A stretch of DNA of 64,000 nt from Malus domestica (taxonomy: Eukaryota > Streptophyta > Magnoliopsida > Rosales > Rosaceae). The stretch spans positions 27,486,501 through 27,550,500 of the forward strand of contig NC_091666.1 in NCBI RefSeq assembly GCF_042453785.1. The letters are read 5' to 3'. Below the pieces are notes generated by a model that saw only the letters and a list, made by a program, of their open reading frames with translations, ran no database searches and was not told where the DNA came from. Position numbers and translations under genes: made by a program. Positions 11,497 to 24,970 of the stretch are shown here, in pieces; the stretch's first letter is position 1, and the number at the start of each line of letters is the position of its first letter.

Positions 11497-12590
11497 ATAC
11501 TCTTAAAATTCAATTGTATTATTAATCCAAACTCTTTTCCGTTCCATTGTATTCTTAATCCAAACTATTTTCTATTCCAGCGTCATTTTTCTCTCAACAG
11601 TACCGAGAGCTTTTAGTTAAAGTCCCTTATTGGAGTCCAGTCTTCACTTGCCCTCATTATTGTATCAACTTTTCTTTAGCTTTAACATATATTTTAAATT
11701 TTTATTGCTTACTTAACCTCATATTTGAGTTTTTAGGTTTGTACAATATTTTTAGTTATCTCCATTGAATTTAGCGTCTTTCAATTTTAATGCAAAGTAC
11801 TCTAATTTTTCATGTTTTAAGTTAAAATTACCTATGTTTTGAGAGACTGCCCACTTATAAAATCCTAAGATTGCAAAATGAGTGCTTGTACTGCCAGTGG
11901 CCAATTGAACTTTGTCACATACTTCTTTGTCCCAACACCGGCCAACAAGAATTATACCAAGCACTTATAAAATCCTAACATCTCATTACTTGTTCACTGT
12001 TCGCCGAGTTAGGTCGCGCTAGCTTGCAACTCAAGTGGGGGCACCAAGATGGTGGGACATCGGTTCAACTCATTTGGCAGGGCTTTGCTGTTGCAATTTG
12101 CAGGCTCGCCCGTTCCAAGTTGTGAGTTGGGTCATGTGGTTCGGGCTTAAGCTTGGTCCACGCGGCCCTTAGAGTGGATGGAGGGCAATGCGTGAGGCTG
12201 GTTTAACAGAGCTGCGAAAACCTCTCGCTCTCAACAGCGGAAGGATTACGGGTTGGTGCACCGCTAGCCCAGATTGTCTCATGGGTTGAGACCTAGTTGT
12301 GAACCACCACCTTTTTTTAAATTTATATACAAATGTTTTAAATGGGAGATGTAGACGAGGTGTCTTATGGTTGAGACTGGAAATTTCTTCTTCACGGTCA
12401 TCTTCTTCGTGAACACCGTGCTGCCCTTCAACCTCAACCACGTCTAGATGAGTGGGCAGAGGCGTTATCACTCTCATCCCGCCTCAAAAACCGCTTAGGC
12501 GCGCCTCGGGGCACATGTTTTTTTAAACCCTGTTTATAATTTAAGATAATATTAGTAAATAAAACATGTGCTATAACAAGGAAGGATTAG
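11497..12590. other. Unassigned insert between GH1 relics
   Basis: AT-rich to about 12000, then a G+C-richer stretch (12000-12530) without a convincing coding frame. Near 12480-12510 'aaccgcttaggcgcgcctcgg' resembles the GCGCCTAGGCG ends of the MITE at 27.2-27.7 kb and may be one end of a related copy. Confidence 0.3.
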
Positions 12591-14769
12591 AACAAATTGA
12601 CGATCACACTAACAAATTTCTCATAATCTTTGACCATATTGCACTTTGAATTCTGTATGATGATTATCATAATTTGTTACAATTACAAATTCTAGTGAAA
12701 AAATGCCCAAATTCTGTCACATTTCCTTGTTTATTTAGCTTCAAAAGCAAAATTCTGACTCAATGAATGCGATGCAGTGTCAAATCTTTTGGTCTCCATC
12801 TGCTGTTTCTTCCTGGACTTGAACTGCATACTGTAAGTTCCAAAGGATGTCCTCGAAAGATGGACGGCTCGACTCTGGACAAATGCATTTGTACATTACG
12901 GAGAGCACGATCGATAGAGACTCTTGTGAGCAACTGGCTAGAATAGCCGGTTCAACTATCTGCTTCCGCCCGTCCTCGCTACTCAGAGATGCCTGCATCG
13001 AATTGCAGAATCACTTTCGATCAAATAAAAGCGCGCTTTTACGCTCACCAAAATTTTGACAACAATAGGACATGATGAATTTTGCGCATTTTTCGTGTCA
13101 AGTGAAAATATTAGGCAGAAATTTGTGAACTACCATATTATTTTGCAGGATTGCTTCTCTTGTAGAAGATATGGAAGATCCAACGAGAGCCTCGAGTAGT
13201 ATGTATCCAAAGCTATAAGCATCATCGTCTAAACTTGTCATTTGCCTGATCAAGACATGGTTAAATGTCAATGATTAAGAACTCTAATAGAAACATGCAG
13301 AGAGTAGACAGTAAAAATATGATGTAGAATTAACCATGATGTAAGGCTGTCTTTTGCCTGCAACCAAGACAAGAACATAATCAGAACCGCTCGGGAAGAA
13401 AAAATTATTGTAGGGGTAAGTGATCATTCAGTCAGTATGAGGAGCTCAGGAGACATACTGTGGATTTATCGGTCTCTTCTGTGAGAATGGACAGTCCATA
13501 GTCACTCAATTTTGCCATACCGTGCTCATTGAGCAAGATATTGTTCGTCTTCAGGCGGTTGCAGAAGAAACCAGGAATGATTCCCGTATGTAGGAAGCGC
13601 ACGGCCTTGGCCACGCTAACTAGAACTGCCAATCTCTCTGACCAGTTGAGAACCTTTCCAGGACAATTCGCTACACATACATAACGTTATTGCTAGGTCA
13701 GACGAAAAGATTTTGTGTTTTTCCGCCAAAAATGCATTGTGTTTAGTTTTTGAAGATTTACCAGAGAGATGATCACGGAATGTCCCACTGGGCACATATT
13801 CAGACACAAAATAGACCTTGTTCGGACTGTAATCATCTTGTCCACCACCATCGAGACAGTGCCCTAAAAGGCATACCAAATGCTGGTGCCGAAGCTTGGA
13901 AAGCAGTTCCAACCGGAGTTTAACATTTCGAATTGTGTACTTCTTCAACAAGGGCAGGCACCTTATGGCAACTTCAGTCCCATTGTATAGTCTTCCTTTG
14001 TATAGCTACATATCGAAGGAAAAAAGACTAAGAGCTTAAAAAAGCATATGTTGTTATAAAAGTAAAAAGTTTCAATTTATAACGTTCTGAATTGAAACTA
14101 TACCCTCCCATATGAACCTTCACCCAATAAGGCAGAGCTGTCGAAGTTTTTCGTAGCTTCCATCAGCTCTTCCATAGAAAATATCCGGCACGCAGGGAGG
14201 CCTTGTGTCCCTACCTTTCCAGCTTGTGAAATAAACCCTAAATAATTGAAAGAACCAACTTGATAAGCTTAAATATTCATCCAATGAAACACAAAAAAAA
14301 AAATGTACATTTTTGTTAGTGATTGACCTACTTGCACTTGTTAGAAGCTTGGTCGAAAACCCAACTGCTGAATTCTCTTGCACTGATTTCTGCAGCAAAT
14401 GCCGCTTTGATATCCCCTGAGGGCAATATCTTCTGCAGAAAATGATAAACCCTAAAACCAAAAGCACAGTAAGTACAATTAATCCTAGAATCACACCCAC
14501 CAAGATCCCTACATTGTTCCCTCTGAACTCTTTCTTCTTCAGGGTGATCACTTCCTTGCAGTGTGATTGTTCATGCTGCTGACGCTGCACACCAATGGAC
14601 AAACAATTCCCACCAAACTTCACAACTCTCTCTTTTGATTCATTTCTTAAACATGAAGGCAAATCACCCGTCAAACTATTATTCGATATATCAATGAAAT
14701 CAAGTTTGCTTCCACAGATTAGATTCCCTGGAAGCGAGCCACTCGAAATTCCTGGTTCTGTTGATCGTT

Positions 14770-15513
14770 TCCGCTAAGTTTCTTTTACTCTAAGCCAAGA
14801 TGGCTGGAGAACATTATGAAGCTGAGTGCTCGATGGATGCTCTGTTGATCGTTTCCGCTAAGTTTCTTTTACTCTAAGCCAAGATGGCTGGAGAACATTT
14901 ACTCTAAGCCAAGATGGCTGGAGAACATTTACTCTAAGCCAAGATGGCTGGAGATCTTTTACTCTGAGCCAAGATGGCTGGAGAACATTTACTCTAAGCC
15001 AAGATGGCTGGAGAACATTATGAAGTTGAGAGCTCGATGGATGCTTTAGCTCTACCTAATGTTGTTCAAGTTTGCGGCACGAAGCCATTTCAAGTTTGTT
15101 TGTTTGCGGCACGAAGCCATTACTGTTTGTTTGCGGCACGAAGCCATTTCAAGTGGGAATTTGGTAACATGGCGCAGCAAGAAGCAAATCATTATTTTTA
15201 CTAAACCTCTTCCTACGGTTCAGTTCATGCGCATTCTGTCCAAGCTTGGCTCAAGGAATCCCCTCGATCCAGCTTGAGGGGGAGTGTTGGAATGCATGAA
15301 GTCATATCTTTTGTTAAAATGCATGCATGAAATAAACATGTTGGATGACTAGTGAAGTTAGGCTAGTCAACCTTCTTTGCGTAAATTAGTCAAGTTAGGC
15401 AAGTTAGGAAATTAGGCAAGTTAGGCAAGTTAGGCTTATGTTCTATTTCTTTTCCTATATAATGTTTCATCTTGTAATTGTTTTGATATGAAATACACAT
15501 AAAAAATTCAACA
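14770..15513 (+). mobile_element. Copia-type LTR element fossil (small, TRIM-like)
   Basis: An LTR of 229 bp (15285-15513) starts TGTTGG and ends TTCAACA. It is preceded directly by a polypurine tract 'gcttgagggggag' and by a short stretch like the end of copia RNase H. The part from 14770 holds tandem 30-bp repeats and repeats of 'ttgcggcacgaagccatt'. No 5' LTR is seen. The element is broken and far shorter than a full copia, so a degraded non-autonomous member is likely. It lies within the LRR exon of the pseudokinase gene. Confidence 0.65.
14868..15020 (+). repeat. 30-bp tandem repeat inside the copia fossil
   Basis: Five units of about 30 bp share 'actctaagccaagatggctg'; a sixth, separate unit lies at 14785 within a larger duplicated block starting 'ttgatcgtttccgctaag'. 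The units are nearly identical, with one or two changes each, so the expansion looks recent. Confidence 0.85.
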
Positions 15514-16376
15514 AAGTAACTAATATTAGGCAAAGAGAAGAGTGCAGCAGGAGGTGTGCCTATAAGTGCATTGTGTGACATATCAATGTGTTGAAGTCCA
15601 CTTAACTTGCCATATTTCACTGGAATCTTGCCGGAGAAGGAGTTTTCGCTGACAAAAAGCATGACCAACCCTTTTGGCATTGGAGGCAACATAGCGCTCA
15701 GTCTGTTCCCACTCAAATCTAGCACTTGTAAGCTGCTTAACCTACTAAAATCCTGCAATGCACCTTCCAACTTGTTGTTCCTCAAGCTCAGAGTTGTAAG
15801 ATTGGATAGCGAATTGAACCAATCAGGGATAGTATCATTTAAGAAATTCCCATCGATTTTAAGTGTTTGAAGCATCGCCATTGCGGAAATCCTTGGTGGG
15901 ATTGAACCGAAGAGGAAGTTCGAGCTCAAATCGAGATACTCAAGGGAAGACAACCTATGAACTTTGTCTGGAAGTTGACCCCAGATGCCCAAAGACACAA
16001 GGCTAAGAACTCTCAAACTGTTTAGCCTTGAAAGGGTAGTGACAAAAGAATCCAAAGAAAAGGAATCTGATAAAGTTTGGCTTTGGATTGAAAAGCCATT
16101 GAAGTAATGACTTTTTTTGGATTGCTTAATCTTATCACCCTTGATTCTGAGCACAATTAGAAGATTGTCCAAGCATGTAATGTTTACTTGGCCAAGTGAA
16201 GAAATGGAGCAGAAATCTGTGTTGTGACTGTTCCAAATTTCTAGCTGTTTTGGGTACTCTAAGTGCTTCCTGAGCTGCAGAAGCACTTGGGTTTGAGAAG
16301 ATTGGAGTTGATGAGTGCCTAGAAGTAAGAAGCTCCAAGAAAAACAGAATAGCAGAAACGATTCACAAAGCCCCAT

Positions 16377-18100
16377 TACAAAATCACTTTTCTTAGAAGT
16401 GCTTCATGAAGAAATTAAGTGGCTGAAGTCTGCAACATAAACGAAACCAATAAAGCAGGAATTGAAAACTTGCAAAGGGGGTAATTATTGGGGGATCATT
16501 AAAGATGAAACACAGTTGTGAGTTATGAAAGAATCAGATTGGAAAACTGGAAATTTCTGAGATTTTAGAGGAACCAAGATAAAAGACAAAAAATGTCCAC
16601 AGTTGAGTATATGAAGCAGGCAGAAACAGAGAAAAATCAAGAAGCCTTGAAGTCCCAAGAGGATGTTTACACTTGCTGACTAAACTTAGTTTTTTAGATT
16701 TTCTTCCCATGTCAATATCCTAAACTACTCAAATCCCTTTACGAGAGGGAATTTAGACTTGAATACAAGGAGACAAACACGCACGATGACCAACTAACTT
16801 AAAGGTTCAAACTTAAGTGCAAGGAGATGCACAACATTAACCAACTAGCCTAATCCACGTCTGCAAAACCGAGTTTATTAGATTTAATTCAAGCAAAACA
16901 AGAAAACCCCACAAAGGAATTAATGCACTACAGTTCTCCCACATGGTGTCCTTTCTTGAAAAGAAAACTGGTTTGTCTCCAGCATTAATGGAGTAGGCTT
17001 TACTTAATATTATGAAGCAGTCTTTGCCCTCTCTGAGCAGCAACTGAGAGAGGTGGTAGACCTCATTGAGATCAACTTGAAAACACAACAAAAATCTGTT
17101 GCTCTTTATTTGTTCATACAATTTTCTCACGAAAAAAGTTTTGTTTTAGGGTAGTTCTTAATTTTTTTTTAGGAATTTTAGCAATGACGTATGAACTTGG
17201 TACCATCTTTTAATTTGCCTTATCGACTTTCAATTTTGGACCGTTTAAAATTTTTAAATGTACTAATTTGTCCCCAACTAACAAATTTATAATTGAGAGT
17301 TATTCTCGTCCATTCAAAAGAGGAATAATACCAAAAAAAAAAATGATAAACTTAACAATAGGGAGAAACTTAACTTGTTTTATATATTAAGAGCTTGTAA
17401 CCAAACTGAAAGTCGAAAAAGCAAATAAGAAGAACTTTATAAATTATGCGAGCATTGCTAGTTTTCTTCTTTTAATTCGACTGTGAACACAAAATATGTA
17501 AAAGAAAAGGGTAGATTGGTAAAAGGAATGCATGTCCTTGTAACTTGTGACTGTTACTTACCATAACTTTGCAGGCTGTGTGCCAAACCAAAACCAGCAG
17601 CAGACGAAGCCCATACAAATCTACTGAGCACTGCTAACTAATCACGTTGTATTGGATTGAAACAGAAAACTCGCAACTCAAATTTCGATCGTTTCGAATG
17701 CGGATTGACGAAATATTAACGTTTTCGAACCGACGAGCAACCCTAAACAAATTTTCACAGCTTTAAACACTTATAGGTAATCTTAGAGATAAACTAGATA
17801 ATAAGCCCACGCGTTGCGGCGGGAACCAACTGTCATGAATGAACAGAGGGATACATGAGTGAATGACGTCGATAAGATAAGCAGCTTGGCTTTTTATATA
17901 CATTCAACTTAGTATGGGTTATTCAGGTACACCAAGAATCGCCACTATTTGAAATGAATTAGGTGGATTAGAAACACAATAATCTCACGCAACTAAGATC
18001 ATCTAATACTTTCAACACTATTTGCAGCTCAACTACAATACCTATTATTGATTAAGAATTAATTCCTAACCCATTACTCAAAAACCTAAATTTCATAAGA
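16377..18100. other. Upstream of the LRR gene; no gene seen
   Basis: AT-rich sequence, likely with 5' UTR and promoter of the minus-strand LRR gene just right of 16376. Near 17805-17830 'aagcccacgcgttgcggcggg' looks like a conserved plant repeat edge, family not determined. A minus-strand open frame at 16837-17130 has no recognisable domain and I do not support it as a gene. Confidence 0.35.
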
Positions 18101-20760
18101 AAATGAAGAAAAAAAAATGAGCAAAATTTTTGGTAAAACTCAATAATTGTTTCTAAATATACCTTCTCAGAATTTCAGCACTGCTTTGATGATCTATAAA
18201 GAAGGCAGCTTTGGAGAGTTTGGAATCGAAGTAAGGCATCAATTTTGGTCGCGGCGAACTCGTCCCGGAACTTCAGAAACCCAAATAAAAAATATGATGA
18301 TTAAGTAGAGCAGCAAATGATTACACATATGTATAATAATAAACACACAAACACAAATTAATGTTTCAATTTGTATCTTATCAAAAGCTTAAACCTCCAA
18401 CTAATCATTCTCTCCCAGAGGTCATCAGAAATGTGATTCTTCTGAGAATCGACGTTTAAGGAGAGGATTTGTTCGTCCCCGGGAAACCACAAATACAATC
18501 AAATAAGCTGCCAAAAGAACATTAATAAATGAAAAATACAAAACAAAGAAATAATGAGAAACCAAAATATGCATCTCAAAATCTAATCACTTTTTAGTCT
18601 GCTGGCCATTTTAAGTTCTTGAATTTAGACAGTTAAACCATGACTCAGCACATGAATGAAGTGAGAGCGTGAAAGATAAGTGGGGCAAGCTAAAAGTCAT
18701 CATCGAGTCATGCATTAACTTTCAAATTGTTCCAAAATAGCTAACATCTTTAACAAATGAATAACTTAAATGCTTAAGTTAGCCATAGGAAGCCTGCAGA
18801 ACAAAGTTAAACATGAAGAATGAATAAAATGACATACAGATTTAAACAGCATACCAAAAAAGGCGTGCAACGCTGAATTCTTCTTGACTTGCCTATTTAG
18901 TGAGTTATTGGACCTATTTAGAGAGTTACTGGACTGAAATGAAGCCAACTCTGCAACAGAGAAACAAATGGAAAAGTCAAAATCCAGAAATCCAACTTTA
19001 ACTCAATCAAATATAATAACCAATGAAAGTTGCAAGCTCCAAATACTCAGCAACGTAGACAAAGAAATTTGTCTTTCAAAGACTTAATTGGTCCTCTATT
19101 TTATTAATTATCGTTTGGGAAAGGAAATTTGAGACAACACCTTATCAAAGAGATCTAATGCTTTGGCAATGTTCAGAGCAACTGTTAGTCGTATAGCCCA
19201 CTCAATGGTCTGATTCTCCCCTGTCAAGGAAGTGTGAGGTGAATTTATACCTGAAGCGCTTTGAAAAGATATAGGCAATAAATTTCAGAGGTCACTTGTT
19301 AGGAATATGAGAATGGGAAAAGCAAAATAGCAGTCACAATTTGAAATGAAAATAGCACACGTGTAGATAATAAATCAACTTTGTGAAAGTGGTTTGAGAT
19401 CAGAATATTATGCTCAAGCAGATCAAATGCATTCTTCAAAGCGATGAATGACAAAAAAAATCAATATCTTAGGTAAAAGAAGAGAAAATTATATATTTGC
19501 AGGACTGGCCTCATCCAAAAGTCTAGCCAAAACAACATCTTAAAAGTAGTAGTCGAAAGTAAGATTGAAACTGAAGAAGTAGGAAAAACAAAATGGTTAA
19601 ACAGAAAACATGCAACTTTGAAATATCCAACTTTATATGTCAGGTTTATCTTTGACAACACCATAGCATCTTTAATCAGTATGGCCTGTGCAAAATGAAA
19701 TCGTCAATCCTGATTCACAGAGAAGAAAAGATCAACTCCCATATAAATTAAGATGCTATCCAACATCCCTAGTCCTTGTTAGCCCCCAATCCCAATCGAA
19801 AATCCCAACAGCACAAACATTATTAGTCCTAACAATGTATAAATCTATATGCACACATATATTCACACAAAAATATATTTATGCACATATATTTATATAC
19901 ACGGACAACATTGAGTTCAATCCAAATCTATAGTCCAAACAATGTACTAAACACGTAATAAACATAAATCCAATGTACCTCCAACAGAGACTTGAACCAT
20001 CTTCCGAGAGTCACCATAGCTTTCCTTTGCCCTTTTTCTCTTTCTAATCTCGTAGATTTTATCTGAAAACATAAATAAACTACAAAATCACAACTCACTT
20101 ATACTGGATCAATGTTTTGCTCTGAAATCTCTATTTTAGACTTAGTATCGAGAAACGAAAAGTCTTATATAGGAAAAAAAATTCAATTTTAAAAAAGAAA
20201 TGTACTTTTTAGTTCAATTTCCACAGCCATAGTAATTTATGTGGACTAAAATTAAGATGAACCAATACATCCAATCAACTGCAACTAAGCAACTTATAGT
20301 AATTTAATCTGTGTTTGTGGGGGGGGGGGGAGAGAGAGAGAGAGAGAGAGAGAGTAATCTATTGTATAGCCAACCTTCTTTGAATTCACTTCTAGGTCCT
20401 CTTGTGGCTTATTACCAAAACTCTCCACTGCATTTGCAATAATGCCCTCTGCTTCTCGTGCGATAATTATCATTTCATAAGTAACATAAGATGAACCAAC
20501 ATTTGAAAAGTATAAGTAGATGGACCAACACAGATAGAAAACACCTAAATTAACAGCAAGATGAAAGCTTAACGAAAAAAAAAACTGGATAAAAAATAGC
20601 TAAATTTACAGAGATGTGCGAAAATAGGGTGCAAACATAATGTGCCTCTTTTTTAATGTGGGCCAGTGAGGGTAAGAAAGTGTGCCCTCGGTGTTCTCAC
20701 TCTCAGTGCAACCTTGCTTGACAGAGTAATGACCTTACTACCAGAATGGAAAGAAGCTGG
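18101..20760 (-). other. Exon-like segments of unrecognised minus-strand gene or relic
   Basis: Open segments bounded by plausible splice signals occur on the minus strand: 20455-20370 (contains EAEGIIANAVESFGNKPQ), 20063-19981 (KSTRLEREKGQRKAMVTLGR), 19230-19137 (TIEWAIRLTVALNIAKALDL) and 18950-18855 (SFQSSNSLNRSNNSLNRQVK). They are short, of uncertain frame relation, and I do not recognise them. They could belong to the same decayed locus as the ArfGAP exons, to a transcribed non-coding locus, or be chance. Confidence 0.25.
20319..20354. repeat. Poly(G) and (AG)n microsatellite
   Basis: A run of twelve G is followed by twelve AG units. Confidence 0.95.
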
Positions 20761-20781
20761 TAAAACAGCATTGGTACTTAC

Positions 20782-22520
<1,739 letters not shown>

Positions 22521-22860
22521 TAACCTCGATGGTAGGGCCTCCGGAATCGGCCGATCCGAACCAAGCTCCTAGGTTATAGGGAGATGCCGTTGATGTGAAA
22601 TTCAACACGCAAACCTTTGACGCAGCTGTGGCGCCTGGTGGTGGCGGGGGTTCCACACTGGGAGAGACTCCAGAAGAGGAATCTAGTTTTCTGGTTTAGA
22701 GAAAAGGGAATGAAGGAAAATAGTGGAGAAGAGGGAAAACGCTGTTGAAATCTTGCAGGAACAACCCTAAACCCTAAGGTAGAGCTTTCGAAACCAACCC
22801 ATTTCTCTCCCTCCAATCGTACACCCCTTGTGACTCTGTTTGCCTGCAAGCCGCATGCCT
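22521..22860 (-). other. Possible first exon of a minus-strand transcript
   Basis: A G+C-richer stretch ends at a good donor ('gaggttagtc' on the minus strand). One frame reads VSPSVEPPPPPGATAAS and later LGAWFGSADSGGPTIE, but I see no ATG in that frame. Pyrimidine-rich leader-like sequence lies upstream (22860-22940). It may be the start of the locus that holds the ArfGAP exons, or a non-coding transcript. Confidence 0.25.
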
Positions 22861-24179
22861 TCCTCTCACCAAATCTCTATCTCTCTCCCTCCCTGTCTCT
22901 ATTCTCTCTTTGCTCACTCGCTCTCTCTCCCGACGGCATGCTCTCATCGAGTCCCACTGCAGCTCACAAAGAAAGGAAATGAAAGTCTCTAACCCAGCCA
23001 ACCCGTTCGAAACCCTACAGACCCATCACACCCCTGCCTTCCCACGATCATCAACACGCGGCGTGAAAATGAGCGGCAGAGAGACTCAGTGGCAGCCTCG
23101 TAAATAAAGTGAAATTCAGGTACAATGAACAGTCAAGAACAGTGCCAATTGCAATGCTTTCTTTAGACTAAAGTAATAACAATGCCAAGAACTTGCAAGA
23201 TTGACCAAGTCAATACAACTTGCAAGTAGCACTATCGAATGAATGTGTGGTGTGTGTAATAAGGTTAGAAACCATGCAAGGATTTGCTTTTGCTGTTTGC
23301 TGAAGGATTTAAAAGTCCTTATCCACGTTTACAGCAGATTACAGATATGACATACGCTAGTGGTGGGTGCCAATTTTATGACCATCAAAGATATTAAAGT
23401 TACTCCGTATTTGAGCGTAGCTAAGTTGGTTAGGACAATGTGTTTTTTCTCTACACTTTAGCTCGAATACTCTTCTCTGGAGTTTAGATGATAACATAAG
23501 AGAACTTTTTGGTGTCAATCGTTCGGAAAAATTATCAGTATATGGGTGCACTGCATAATTTGAAGAAAGTGCAAGAAACAAATTATTTCTACGTATATGA
23601 TTGCTTAACTGTTGAGGATGAGCCTTAGCGCGACAGAAATGTTGTTCCTTTTTTAGTGAAAGGTAACTGGTTTGAGGTGTAAAAACAATCTTTTTGCAAA
23701 GCAAAGGTGGGGCTGTGTACCCCCGCCTCCGGCCAACCCTTGTGAAGCGGAGAGCCTTGTTGACTTGGAGTCGCCTTGCTTAATTATTAAGATTGATGAT
23801 TTCAATGTCATGGTTGAAGTATGTGTATGATTCAAAAATGGAAACCCCACATAAATTATGCAAGTAGTTAGTGTGAGATGAGGGCTCCCCATGAAACAGA
23901 AGGTTGAGTGGGAAAAGAACCCAATCTATACGACATCCGGTGACCCTAATTGGAAAGAAATCATAAGAGGGACCCCGCTTCACTATTCGAGCGGAATGGA
24001 CAGTACCCTCGTATCACATGTATGATAATTATGTATTGCCTACGTAGCATTCCTTATAGCGCTATACGGCAACACGATAATGCCGTGCTATCTCGTTTTG
24101 TGAACAGTGAAGCGAAATCCCTGTTTAAGGTGCTGGTCCTATATGTACAGAACATATGTTGTGTCCTACTCCCACCGTC
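22861..24179. other. Intergenic; no gene seen
   Basis: CT-rich sequence at 22860-22940, then AT-rich DNA. Around 23700-23790 ('gtgtacccccgcctccggcc') the base composition shifts, as an old repeat might, but I could not assign it. Confidence 0.3.
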
Positions 24180-24352
24180 CGTAATATGAAAGGAAAACAA
24201 ATGAAAATGATTTAAAAACTTTGAGTTTTAACGATAAGGACAAAATAAAAGGTAAAGTGAATAATATCATGATTAACTTTTTGGTGTAAAAATATGGTTT
24301 TTCGTTAAAATGAACAGTACCAGGAACTTTTCATTACAGTTCCTTACTATGA
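24180..24352. mobile_element. MITE resembling an abundant apple family
   Basis: The left end 'ggaaaacaaatgaaaa' pairs with the inverted right end 'ggaactgtaatgaaaa'. The interior has 'ttgagttttaacgataagg' and 'aaaatatggtttttcgtt'. From memory this matches a very common short element of apple DNA; not checked by search. Confidence 0.5.
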
Positions 24353-24510
24353 AACCCTGATTACAAGTCCCTTGTTAGACTTCTTGGCCCATATTAGGTT
24401 TTACACATGTAATGACAGTGAAGTAAGAATTTATAATGTAATAAATAATAATGAGGAATCAATAAGTTATTGAATTTCCACCTATGTGTCATGAATTTGA
24501 CACTCTCTCT

Positions 24511-24578
24511 TTTATTAAATTATTGTAATAATTTCGAACATTTCTCCACCCCTTAATAATAATAACAATAATAATATA
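24511..24578 (+). mobile_element. 3' end of a SINE copy
   Basis: 'ttattgtaataatttcgaac' and 'ccttaataataataacaa' repeat the tail of the SINE at 10274-10398. The tRNA-like head is not recognisable. Confidence 0.4.
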
Positions 24579-24970
24579 AAAAAAAAAAAGAAAACATAAG
24601 GCTAATAGTTGGGGATGCATACCTGCATCCTGCATGGTCAGATCTAGTGGTCATGACAAAAACAGACAGTACCATAAATCATATTCATATTTGCCTTTCA
24701 AATGGGACCACCAATCATTGGTTTCACCTTTTGGAATGAGAAGAGATCGGGATCACCAATTATTGGTTTCACCTTTAGGCATGAGCAGATATCTTCGACG
24801 AATATCACTGGATCAAGTGATCTGAGTTTTTCAAATTTATTTAACAACTCATCTATTTTGATCCCTTAAAAGTAATAATAATTTTTTATCGTTAAATCAA
24901 ATTTTAAAAGTCCAGATCAATTGATCTGGTGACCTTGGTGAAAGAGATCTATGGCATGATGAAATATCTT

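Larger units (their letters stand above)
10895..12660 (+). pseudogene. Scattered GH1 exon relics (downstream copy)
   Basis: About 10905-10990 resembles the fifth exon and donor of the intact gene: 'gagggcatcgatc' against 'gagggtatcgatc', then 'acggtaagaatcc' against 'atggtaagaatcc'. The following intron-like sequence is also alike ('atatcgatgatgttga'). About 12600-12655 contains 'tttgaccatattgcactttga', matching the sixth exon ('gtgaccatattgcactttga', about 8339). In the intact gene these points are under 300 bases apart; here about 1.6 kb of foreign DNA separates them, and nothing is translatable. I infer a dead tandem GH1 copy. Confidence 0.5.
12780..16376 (-). pseudogene. LRR receptor-like pseudokinase gene, interrupted
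   Basis: From the ATG at 16376: hydrophobic leader (SFLLFCFSWSFLLLGT), about seven LRRs, Cys-rich end (LPSCLRNESKE), membrane segment (VGVILGLIVLTVLLVLGFIIF, about 14480-14420), then a kinase-like domain. Exons on the minus strand: 16376-15514 and 14770-14332 (one exon, split by the fossil), 14237-14104, 14005-13762, 13670-13459, 13357-13335, 13245-13134, 12992-12780. All splice signals checked are intact. The kinase is of the family called inactive (At3g03770, At2g02780): the HRD region reads GFFCNRLKTNNILL and DFG is LSDYGLS, so catalysis is not expected; a scaffold or co-receptor role is inferred. A copia fossil sits in the LRR exon, so the full receptor is probably not made. A soluble truncated LRR protein from 16376 remains possible. 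Confidence 0.75.

Noticed and set aside
16837-17130. 97-codon minus-strand frame
   Set aside because: No domain, AT-rich surroundings, no splice context; chance is more likely.
22774-23001. Arg/Glu-rich minus-strand open frame
   Set aside because: It is the translation of a CT/GA-rich leader-like tract; its composition explains it fully.
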